Shown here: positions 1 through 5,887 of the stretch, piece by piece
Layout of the letters: each line of letters begins with the position of its first letter
Numbering within the stretch: the stretch's first letter is position 1
Assembly: GCA_011390535.1 (NCBI GenBank)
Contig: JAABSF010000173.1
Coordinates: 1-6,259 of the forward strand
Direction of reading: 5' to 3'
DNA length: 6,259 nt
From: Deltaproteobacteria bacterium
GTDB taxonomy: Bacteria; Myxococcota_A; Polyangia; HGW-17; SLPX01
Translations under genes and position numbers: made by a program
The notes under the pieces: model-generated
The model's input: only the letters and a program-made list of their open reading frames with translations
What the model was told of the DNA's origin: nothing
Database searches by the model: none

Positions 1-2572
1 GCTGATGGTTCAATCACATTCTCTCATAGAAGAGGGCCTGAACGATCTCCACAAGCTCATGCGCATGAGGACCCGCCCTAAAATTCTCCTGGCAAATGAC
101 TATGAGAGAGCGGAAAAATTGTTTTCAGATTATTCAGAATACATCTTCGCGCTTGTCACTGATGTGCGGTTTCCGAAAAACGGCGCTGTGAAAAGTAGAG
201 CAGGCTTTGACCTTGTCAAAGAAGTTCAAAAAGTAAAAGGAACTGATTTTCCTGTCCTAGTCCAATCATCCGAACCTGAAAACGCAGTCATCGCGAAAAA
301 TCTCGGAGTCACTTTCGCCGATAAAAATTCTGATACTTTTCTCGGTTCCTTGCATGATTTTCTCCAGCAAGATCTCGGGTTCGGAGATTTTGTCTTTCGA
401 ATGCCTGATGGCAGAGAGGTGGCAAGAGCCCGCAGCATGTACCAGATGGAGAAAATCTTTGGAACCGTACCAGGTGAATCCCTCATGGAGCATGCACGCA
501 AAAACCACTTCTCCCGGTGGTTGATGGCCCGAAGTATGTTCGATCCGGCAATACAACTCAGAAGGCAAAGTGTTAAGGATTTTGCATCTACAGAGGAGCT
601 GCGAAAAACTCTTTTATCTCTTTTGCGAAACAGTAGGTTGGAAGATGAAGAAGGCACGATCATAGACTTTCAAGCAACCGGCACCCCTTCCGAGAGTCCA
701 TTTATCCGGCTGGGCGCAGGCTCCATAGGAGGCAAAGCCAGAAGCATTGCTTTTGCTAATACGACAATATGCAGACATGAAATAGAGCATCAGTTCGGCG
801 GGCTGAGTATTCGAATCCCAAAAACAATCGCCATCGGCAGCGATGAGTTCGGAAGGTTTTTGGACACAAACCCACGGCTTCAAAGTTTCATAAAGCTGAA
901 AGATGAGACAACTGCCGAAGACTATCAGAAACAACACCTTGAGCCTGAAACCGGCCCAAACAAAAACAAGAATGAAGACGCGAAGAGATTTAATGATAGA
1001 GACAAATCCAAGCTCTACGAAGAAACTCTCATAAAAAGCTTCTTGGAAGGCGAACTACCCGTGCCTTTCGTAAAAAAGCTTCGGTTGGCTTTCGGCGAAA
1101 TAACCGGCCCAGTCGCCGTCCGTTCATCCAGCCTTTTGGAAGATTCACATTTTCAACCATTCGCCGGGATATATTCCACCTACATCCTCCCCAACAATCA
1201 CGGATCCAAAGAGGTCCGCTTCCGAGAACTTACCCGCGCAATAAAAGCTGTCTACGCTTCCACCTTTTCTCGAAACGCACGTGAATACATCTCTCAAACC
1301 CCTCATAAGCTGGAAGAAGAGCGCATGGGAGTGGTTATTCAAGAGATGGTGGGGCAACAACATGGAGATCTTTTTTATCCAATTATCTCAGGGGTCGCGC
1401 TGGCTCATAATTATTATCCCCGAGGTTATCAAAAAGCGGAAGAAGGTATCGTTATGGCCTCTTTGGGCCTGGGGCACACAATAGTGCTTGGTGGGTCCGC
1501 GCTACAGTTCTCTCCTTCCACTCCTCAGCTTCTCCCTCAATATGCTTCTCCAAAGGATATGGTAAAACACTCTCAGACAAGCTTCCTGGCATTAGACATG
1601 AACAAATCCGTTGTAGACTTTTTGGAGGGTACAGAGTCATCTCTTTCCCAACAGGGGCTGGAGAGAGCGGAAAAAGACGGCAACCTGGATATGGTGGGCA
1701 GCGTCTACGACCCGGCGGGGGACAGGATCAGAGACAACTTCAACCGCCCCGGACCACGGGTGATATCTTTTAACAATATCCTCAGATGGAATGCCATCCC
1801 CCTCGCCCCTGCATTGGAAGAGATCCTCAAACTTTTTCGCCACGGCATGGGATGCCCTGTGGAAATCGAGTTCGCCGTTGACCGGGGAGATTACGCCCGC
1901 AGTGTCCCAAGAGGGCATAAACGCCGTGAACCATGCTTATACGTGCTCCAGGTTCGTCCCCAGGCCCGGCTTGTTTTTCATGATCACATAAAAACCGAAG
2001 GTTTTCCAAAAGACCAAATCCTTTGCCACACACAACACGCTCTCGGACACGGGGTTATAGATACAATAAAAGATATCGTATACATAAAGAGCTCGACAAT
2101 CACCTCATTCGACACCCCAAAAGCCGCCGGCGAGGTGGGAAAAATAAACAAATCCCTTAGAGCCGAAAAACGCCCAAGCCTTATAATAGGCCCGGGACGC
2201 TGGGGAACAACCGACCCCGGCCTTGGGATCCCTGTACAATGGGGAGATATTACATCAGCTAAAGTCATCATAGAAACAGATTTTAACGACAAAACGGTAG
2301 AGCCCTCTCAAGGCTCCCATTTCTTTCACAACATAACATCTTTTCAGATCGGTTATCTGACCCTGACCGGCTCAGAAAAAGAACCCAACAACGCTCCATC
2401 CACCCAAGACGATTTCTCTCCCCCCAACAAAGCGTATCTGGACCGAATATGGCTTGACTCTCTCCCGGCAACTCAAGAAACAAAGTTTGTCCGTCATGTC
2501 CGCCTAGCCCACCCTCTGCGAGTATTAATCGACGGCCTCACCGGCAACGCCACAGTGATAAAACCCGAATGA
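1..2572 (+). CDS. Receiver-fused PEP synthase-like PEP/pyruvate-binding protein (5' partial)
   Basis: The reading frame is open from the left edge. The first ATG in the window (position 5) has no ribosome binding site in view, and the text around it (SHSLIEEGLNDLHKLMRMR) resembles an internal stretch of the family, so I treat the gene as 5' partial. Numbering from that ATG, residues 25-118 look like a response-regulator receiver domain: KILLANDYE for strand 1, D53 in VTDVRF as candidate phosphoacceptor, QSS at 87-89 and K107 in ADKN. The conserved linker GFGDFVFRMPDG follows (125-136). The PPDK/PEP synthase N-terminal ATP-binding region has GSIGGKARSIAF (239-250), GPVAVRSSSLLEDS (368-381) and LYVLQVRPQARL. 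The C-terminal part contains GPGRWGTTDPGLG. I see no phosphohistidine swivelling domain or PEP/pyruvate TIM barrel, so ordinary PEP synthase activity is doubtful; the substrate is unknown. It converges on the restriction operon. Confidence 0.87.
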   Translation, partial: LMVQSHSLIEEGLNDLHKLMRMRTRPKILLANDYERAEKLFSDYSEYIFALVTDVRFPKNGAVKSRAGFDLVKEVQKVKGTDFPVLVQSSEPENAVIAKNLGVTFADKNSDTFLGSLHDFLQQDLGFGDFVFRMPDGREVARARSMYQMEKIFGTVPGESLMEHARKNHFSRWLMARSMFDPAIQLRRQSVKDFASTEELRKTLLSLLRNSRLEDEEGTIIDFQATGTPSESPFIRLGAGSIGGKARSIAFANTTICRHEIEHQFGGLSIRIPKTIAIGSDEFGRFLDTNPRLQSFIKLKDETTAEDYQKQHLEPETGPNKNKNEDAKRFNDRDKSKLYEETLIKSFLEGELPVPFVKKLRLAFGEITGPVAVRSSSLLEDSHFQPFAGIYSTYILPNNHGSKEVRFRELTRAIKAVYASTFSRNAREYISQTPHKLEEERMGVVIQEMVGQQHGDLFYPIISGVALAHNYYPRGYQKAEEGIVMASLGLGHTIVLGGSALQFSPSTPQLLPQYASPKDMVKHSQTSFLALDMNKSVVDFLEGTESSLSQQGLERAEKDGNLDMVGSVYDPAGDRIRDNFNRPGPRVISFNNILRWNAIPLAPALEEILKLFRHGMGCPVEIEFAVDRGDYARSVPRGHKRREPCLYVLQVRPQARLVFHDHIKTEGFPKDQILCHTQHALGHGVIDTIKDIVYIKSSTITSFDTPKAAGEVGKINKSLRAEKRPSLIIGPGRWGTTDPGLGIPVQWGDITSAKVIIETDFNDKTVEPSQGSHFFHNITSFQIGYLTLTGSEKEPNNAPSTQDDFSPPNKAYLDRIWLDSLPATQETKFVRHVRLAHPLRVLIDGLTGNATVIKPE

Positions 2573-2606
2573 CCGGCAATGAAATCAACCAAACATATGT
2601 CTGAAT

Positions 2607-2631
2607 AAAAACCATATACTATCGGGTTTTT
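2607..2631. terminator. Candidate bidirectional terminator between convergent genes
   Basis: A perfect 7-bp inverted repeat, AAAAACC (2607-2613) and GGTTTTT (2625-2631), encloses an 11-base loop. Read on the plus strand, the T-run closing the stem is followed by CCTTTTC, after the gene ending at 2572. Read on the minus strand, the stem also ends in GGTTTTT, after the HNH gene. The stem overlaps the last codons and the TAG stop of the HNH gene, an economical arrangement. Only two GC pairs support the stem, so termination strength is uncertain. Confidence 0.42.
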
Positions 2632-3566
2632 CCTTTTCGATGCTCTTTATCATGGCAAATGTTACAGAGCGTCTTCAAGTTCCTTTCGTCGTTCTCGCCA
2701 CCCTTTGCATGATGCTTGATGTGGTGCAATTCCAAGTGTCGAGGATCGGAAGGGTTCCATTCCTCATATGTCCATCCACATCTCTTGCACTTGTACCCGT
2801 CACGCCGCAGTACTTCTCTGCGAATATCGTCGGGGATATTCCTATCATGTTTAGGACTTTGTCTGTCGTCCTGTAATACATATATACCAACTCCCAGATC
2901 TGGGCGTCCGGTGGATTTTGTCACTATTTTCCATCCATGCTCCGTACGAAGCTCTCGTACACGCCGTGCCCATTCAGTTTTATCCCCGGCAACGTAACGC
3001 AATTCTTCATTTGTAACACTGAGACCAACATTAGCCTTGAGGAACTTGAGAATCTTTTCGCGCACTGATCCGCTCTGTTTTCGAATTTCATTTGCAACAT
3101 TCCAGCGATGCGCTGCGTCACGATCTTCTTTGGTACTAAGCAAGATGTACTCGTTAGGTCGCATGGTCTTGAGTTCTTCCGGCGCGTCATCTGCTTCTTC
3201 TTTGCACATCTCTTTTACAGTAACACCACTCACGATTGCCCATCCGAATTGCACACGCAACTCGCGCACTCGCCGTGCATATTCTTGAATACCCGATACA
3301 ACAAGCAATTCTTCGCTGTTAATGATTGTGCCCGGATATTGCTGAAAATAGTACAATATCCTGTCTCTTGCAGCCGAAGCATACTCAGCCGGAATCAACG
3401 CCTTACCCAATTCTCGCATCCCTTGAAAAACCGGAACCAAAGCAAGTACTTTCGTCCGGAGTTCACCGGATCGAAGCTCTGATTCGAAATTTTTGATCAA
3501 ATCAGCAACCTTCTGTCGTATGATTTCGGGGTTAATCTGCTTTGCCTTCAGTCGTTTATCATTCAT
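2619..3566 (-). CDS. HNH endonuclease with two winged-helix-like repeats; probable restriction enzyme
   Basis: This 315-residue protein ends in a zinc-type HNH nuclease domain (about 245-312). C260xxC263 and C301xxC304 are the likely zinc ligands, and H281/H282 in LELHHIKHH, N296 and H305 the likely HNH residues. The front half holds two copies of one unit: residues 67-113 (RDRILYYF ... EELLVVSG ... ARRVRELRVQFGW) and 169-216 (REKILKFL ... EELRYVAG ... ARRVRELRTEHGW). Each is followed by a short strand, EYILLS or GIYVLQD. The units resemble winged helices and probably read DNA. The ATG start has AAAGG 7 bases upstream and overlaps the end of vsr by 8 bases. Its place in an operon with a C5 methyltransferase and Vsr makes it the likely cognate restriction endonuclease. 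That role is inferred; a nicking or modification-dependent enzyme is also possible. Confidence 0.9.
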   Translation of the reverse strand: MNDKRLKAKQINPEIIRQKVADLIKNFESELRSGELRTKVLALVPVFQGMRELGKALIPAEYASAARDRILYYFQQYPGTIINSEELLVVSGIQEYARRVRELRVQFGWAIVSGVTVKEMCKEEADDAPEELKTMRPNEYILLSTKEDRDAAHRWNVANEIRKQSGSVREKILKFLKANVGLSVTNEELRYVAGDKTEWARRVRELRTEHGWKIVTKSTGRPDLGVGIYVLQDDRQSPKHDRNIPDDIRREVLRRDGYKCKRCGWTYEEWNPSDPRHLELHHIKHHAKGGENDERNLKTLCNICHDKEHRKGKTR

Positions 3567-3975
3567 AAAGGAACCTTTTGAGCTTCCTTAATAATTGCTC
3601 AGGCTTGCGGGTTTCGCACTGCCACACAACAAGAACTTTCCATCCCATGCGACGCAGTTTTTTTTGGAATCTCTTGTCTCTGATGATGTTCTCATCCAAT
3701 TTCTTGTTCCAGAAGCTCGTGTTTGTTTTCGGTCGTTTTGACCTTTGACATCCCTTATGCCCATGCCAAAAGCAACCATGCACGAAAATAATCTTTCCGT
3801 GTCGAGGCAACACAATATCCGGATTTCCCGGAAGATCACGTCGGTGAATTCGAAAACGAAATCCCATCCGGTGAACGAGTGATCGAACAAGTTTCTCCGG
3901 TTTTGTGTCACATCCTTTGACGCGACTCATAATCCAACTTCGCTTATCCCTGCAAAACACATCCGTCATATCCAT
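3559..3975 (-). CDS. vsr: Very short patch repair (Vsr) T:G mismatch endonuclease
   Basis: Vsr enzymes nick DNA 5' of the T in T:G mismatches that arise when 5-methylcytosine deaminates, starting short-patch repair at the partner methyltransferase's site. The 138-residue protein is near the usual family length and appears intact. It shows the family opening (RSWIMSRVKGCDTKPEKLVR), the catalytic Asp region LPGNPDIVLP with D53, the zinc/active-site segment VHGCFWHGHKGC (65-76), a following SFW at 87-89, and the final strand WKVLVVWQCE (112-121). C68, H73, C76 and C120 are the probable zinc ligands by analogy with the E. coli enzyme. The ATG overlaps the methyltransferase stop as TAATG with no clear ribosome binding site, which suggests translational coupling. 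A second in-frame ATG two codons later is an alternative start. Its specificity presumably follows that of the methyltransferase. Confidence 0.96.
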   Translation of the reverse strand: MDMTDVFCRDKRSWIMSRVKGCDTKPEKLVRSLVHRMGFRFRIHRRDLPGNPDIVLPRHGKIIFVHGCFWHGHKGCQRSKRPKTNTSFWNKKLDENIIRDKRFQKKLRRMGWKVLVVWQCETRKPEQLLRKLKRFLYE

Positions 3976-5183
3976 TAACTGTTTTTCATGCTCAGAAGTA
4001 AATACACAATATCCGCCACGCGTGCTGCTAAAATAGGCGGCACCGCGTTGCCGATTTGCCGAGCAATCTCTATCTTTGAGCCCGTGAAAATAAAATCGTC
4101 CGGAAAGGATTGTAACCTCGCTGCCTCACGATGAGTTATAGGCCGGTGTTGTTCGGGATGAAGATAACGTCCTTTTTCCGGCTTGAAAAATTCCGTGCGA
4201 ATTGTAAATGCGGGACGATCCCACCACAGCCGACCGAATAGATCCGTTCCGCCGCTTTTCTTGCGAATCCAGCAGTCCGGCGTGAGCTCAGGCGCACGCT
4301 CTTGAAGATCGAACCGGTTCATGCCCTCTTCAGGGATCGACTTATATCTGGCGATGCTCATAGGGGTCGGTGAACGTCCGAAATGGATATCAAGTGGCGG
4401 ATCCACGTTACGAATAGCTGTTCCTTTCGGTTGCGGAAGATCTGCGATAGCATCACGCACCGTACGCCATTTTGCTGCGCAAGGAAGATACCCTTTACCA
4501 TCGGCTTGAATAAAAGAAGTCTGCGCGCCGTTCTGTCGCGGATCGAAGTTAGTCTTCCTCGGCGGAAACACTTTGGAAGGATCGAAAAAATTACATCCGA
4601 CGATAAATGCACGACGGCGTGTTTGTGGTACGCCGTAGTCCGCCGCACAGAGAATTTCGCTCTTACACTTAAAACCCATCTTTTCCGCTTTACCAATAAT
4701 CTCCCCATGTTCTAAGGAGCCGAGAAGCTGAGGCACATTCTCCATAACGAAAATCCGTGCTTCGGATCGCTCGACAACCTCAAGAAACTGCCGCCAAAGT
4801 TGCTTTCGAGGATCTCCCATTCGGTTCTTGTTAAGAAGACTGAATCCTTGGCAAGGTGGGCCGCCTATAACAATATCGGCGAGTGGAATCTTTGTGCTTT
4901 GATCGTTGAGAATGTCTACAATATCGCCCGAAACACAGTGGTTACCAAAATTTTTGCGATAGGTACTCACGCAAGCATCGTCAAAATCGTTTGCCCATAC
5001 AGAATCAAACCCATGTCCGCAAACCTTTGAAAACCCAAGAGTCATTCCCCCGGCTCCGGCGAATACGTCGATCAGTCGGTATCGTTTGGACTTTCGACCG
5101 AGAATTCCTCCGCTTCTAGCTTCATAGACTCTCTGCTCTTCTCGTACAAGCCACTTGGCATCTTTTTCGTTTTTGTATTCCAA
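3975..5183 (-). CDS. DNA (cytosine-5-)-methyltransferase of a Type II restriction-modification system
   Basis: This enzyme transfers a methyl group from S-adenosylmethionine to carbon 5 of a cytosine in a specific DNA site. The 402 residues carry the C5 motifs in order: motif I DVFAGAGGMTLGF (39-51), motif IV GGPPCQGFS (107-115) with catalytic C111, motif VI ENV (148-150), motif VIII QTRRR (187-191), motif IX REAARLQSFPDDF (352-364) and motif X QIGNAVPP (377-383). The region of about 200-345 between VIII and IX should hold the target-recognition domain; I cannot predict its site. The start is a TTG preceded by AAAGGTGA, with the GG six bases upstream, which supports this start. An N-terminal extension of about 35 residues precedes motif I. 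The stop overlaps the vsr ATG by one base. All catalytic motifs are intact, so the protein is expected to be active. Confidence 0.97.
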   Translation of the reverse strand: MEYKNEKDAKWLVREEQRVYEARSGGILGRKSKRYRLIDVFAGAGGMTLGFSKVCGHGFDSVWANDFDDACVSTYRKNFGNHCVSGDIVDILNDQSTKIPLADIVIGGPPCQGFSLLNKNRMGDPRKQLWRQFLEVVERSEARIFVMENVPQLLGSLEHGEIIGKAEKMGFKCKSEILCAADYGVPQTRRRAFIVGCNFFDPSKVFPPRKTNFDPRQNGAQTSFIQADGKGYLPCAAKWRTVRDAIADLPQPKGTAIRNVDPPLDIHFGRSPTPMSIARYKSIPEEGMNRFDLQERAPELTPDCWIRKKSGGTDLFGRLWWDRPAFTIRTEFFKPEKGRYLHPEQHRPITHREAARLQSFPDDFIFTGSKIEIARQIGNAVPPILAARVADIVYLLLSMKNS

Positions 5184-5185
5184 CT

Positions 5186-5193
5186 TTCACCTT
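5186..5193 (-). promoter_or_regulatory. Ribosome binding site deciding the TTG start of the methyltransferase
   Basis: On the minus strand the sequence reads AAAGGTGA, then AAG, then TTG. The AGGTGA core is well placed for the TTG at 5181-5183, and no ATG in this frame precedes motif I at similar spacing. A TTG start lowers initiation and could restrain methyltransferase output, though that effect is inferred. Confidence 0.7.
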
Positions 5194-5213
5194 TCGGTTT
5201 TATCCGTCATTTT

Positions 5214-5265
5214 TTATGATCACATAATTTCGGCGAATATGAATGGGCTTTTTTGAAAATTCGGC
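5214..5265. promoter_or_regulatory. Possible operator region upstream of the methyltransferase operon
   Basis: An inverted repeat, TTATG (5214-5218) and CATAA (5223-5227) around ATCA, lies 30 bases upstream of the TTG start. Next to it are two direct copies of an AAWTTCGGCRAA-like element, with TTCGGC at 5229-5234 and 5260-5265, 31 bases (about three helical turns) apart. No separate controller-protein gene is present, so these could be sites where the methyltransferase or an unlinked regulator represses the operon. No convincing -35/-10 pair stands out; the best minus-strand candidate (TTGCCG, 18 bases, TCATAT) is weak. The arms are only 5 bp, so chance is not excluded. Confidence 0.25.
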
Positions 5266-5479
5266 AAAAAACTTATTCAATAATCTCAATAATGTCATGG
5301 GCTTGTCTGATTTACACCAACTCGATTATATTTCCGCAAATGACATGGGAGTTCTATTTTCTCTTCATCAACGTCACGTGGCATTTTCATGTACTACCAA
5401 TCTTATTTTATGAGCAGCCCGGAATACAGCATTCCTTCTCTCATCGGCTCTATAAATAAAAGTGATACCGTCCACTGTC

Positions 5480-5567
5480 CATGAAATCTTGTCCCATTCC
5501 ATGAAATTTAATTACTTATTCCACCTATGCATGAAATACTGTTACAAATAAACATAATTCATGAAAT
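5480..5567. repeat. Four phased direct copies of CATGAAAT
   Basis: Exact CATGAAAT octamers start at 5480, 5500, 5530 and 5560, with steps of exactly 20, 30 and 30 bases. The inter-copy sequence is unrelated and AT-rich. All four lie on the same face of B-form DNA at about 10 bp per turn. The last copy is part of the palindrome TTCATGAA, and ATACCG occurs on both flanks (5465-5470 and 5571-5576). The spacing suits binding sites for a regulator or another DNA-bending protein. The repeats are too short and the spacers too unequal for a CRISPR array. Confidence 0.6.
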
Positions 5568-5645
5568 CTCATACCGCTGTACAACAGAGGGCGTGTCTTC
5601 CACCAATGTGAGGATTTGAAATGACATCGTTTAAAAAAATATCCG

Positions 5646-5726
5646 TATTATGGCAAATTTTACAGAGCGTCTTCAATTTCCTTAGTCCGCCGCAAAGAGG
5701 ATTTCGCTCCTACACGCAAATTCCAT
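5646..5726 (-). pseudogene. Fused relic of a second methyltransferase-HNH restriction system
   Basis: Two segments meet at 5683. Positions 5646-5683 match 2648-2685, the HNH gene's 3' part, at 35 of 38 bases. Positions 5683-5726 match 4636-4679, inside the methyltransferase gene, at 37 of 44 bases. Both keep the minus-strand orientation and the operon order, methyltransferase first. On the minus strand the relic still reads MEFACRSEILFAAD, against MGFKCKSEILCAAD in the intact methyltransferase, and LKTLCKICH, against LKTLCNICH in the intact HNH protein. A TAA stop falls at the junction in the methyltransferase frame, and the two parts are not in one frame. The rest of the methyltransferase gene, all of vsr and most of the HNH gene would have been lost in one deletion. 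The divergence points to a related but separate copy rather than a recent duplicate. Confidence 0.85.
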
Positions 5727-5738
5727 TGCAACTATCTC

Positions 5739-5767
5739 TTAACGGAAATCACAAAATCATTTATATA
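5739..5767 (+). promoter_or_regulatory. Possible sigma-70-type promoter for the radical SAM gene
   Basis: TTAACG (5739-5744) and TATATA (5762-5767) are separated by 17 bases, each matching the consensus at four of six positions, in plus orientation towards the gene starting at 5888. The region is very AT-rich, so such a pair can arise by chance. If real, it gives a leader of about 110 bases containing the two hairpins. Confidence 0.25.
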
Positions 5768-5785
5768 CATAAATAAAATATTTCA

Positions 5786-5829
5786 GCCGAAAAACAACTC
5801 GGCCGATCTTTGGACACGATATTTGTCCA
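5786..5829 (+). other. Two adjacent small hairpins in the leader of the radical SAM gene
   Basis: GCCGA (5786-5790) pairs with TCGGC (5799-5803) across 8 bases. TGGACA (5811-5816) pairs with TGTCCA (5824-5829) across 7 bases. Both could form in a leader transcript or serve as short protein-binding palindromes. They do not match a riboswitch fold I recognise; in particular I see no cobalamin-riboswitch B12 box here. Confidence 0.3.
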
Positions 5830-5876
5830 GACTGTCTTTGTTTAAAAACCAATAAACGGACCGCCGATATTACTCC

Positions 5877-5881
5877 AGGAG
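5877..5881 (+). promoter_or_regulatory. Strong ribosome binding site for a GTG start at 5888
   Basis: AGGAG lies 6 bases upstream of the GTG at 5888-5890, an optimal match and spacing. It fixes the start of the radical SAM gene and shows that the 5' end was a functional gene start even though the body is broken. Confidence 0.75.
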
Positions 5882-5887
5882 CCGCCG

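Larger units (their letters stand above)
5184..5887. other. Gene-free, AT-rich interval between the restriction operon and the radical SAM gene
   Basis: This 700-base stretch has no reading frame with both a credible start site and recognisable protein features. It holds, left to right: the operon's 5' region, about 200 bases in which I see nothing clear (5270-5470), an ordered array of CATGAAAT octamers (5480-5567), a fused relic of restriction-system genes (5646-5726), an AT-rich possible promoter (5739-5767) and two small hairpins (5786-5803 and 5811-5829). It reads as a scar left by past insertion and deletion. Confidence 0.7.

Noticed and set aside
226..2483. Several minus- and plus-strand frames of 60-145 codons inside the PEP synthase-like gene
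   Set aside because: They are shadows of a gene with clear protein conservation; none has recognisable motifs.
2640..3482. Plus-strand frames opposite the HNH and vsr genes, up to 124 codons
   Set aside because: They lie fully antisense to recognised genes and have no family features.
4358..5030. Frames of up to 116 codons overlapping the methyltransferase gene
   Set aside because: The methyltransferase motifs are continuous in their own frame; the others are composition artefacts.
5253..5459. A 68-codon plus-strand frame with many aromatic and hydrophobic residues
   Set aside because: It starts with TTG, has no ribosome binding site, and its hydrophobicity follows from T-rich sequence. 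No family features are visible.
5480..5567. CRISPR array
   Set aside because: The repeats are only 8 bases, the spacers are 12 and 22 bases, and no cas gene is present.
5184..5887. Insertion sequence, integrase gene or terminal repeats that could have carried the operon
   Set aside because: No transposase or recombinase frame and no paired terminal repeats were seen at either edge of the operon.
5739..5887. Cobalamin riboswitch ahead of the B12-binding gene
   Set aside because: The leader has only two short hairpins and no B12-box-like sequence or long multibranched fold.
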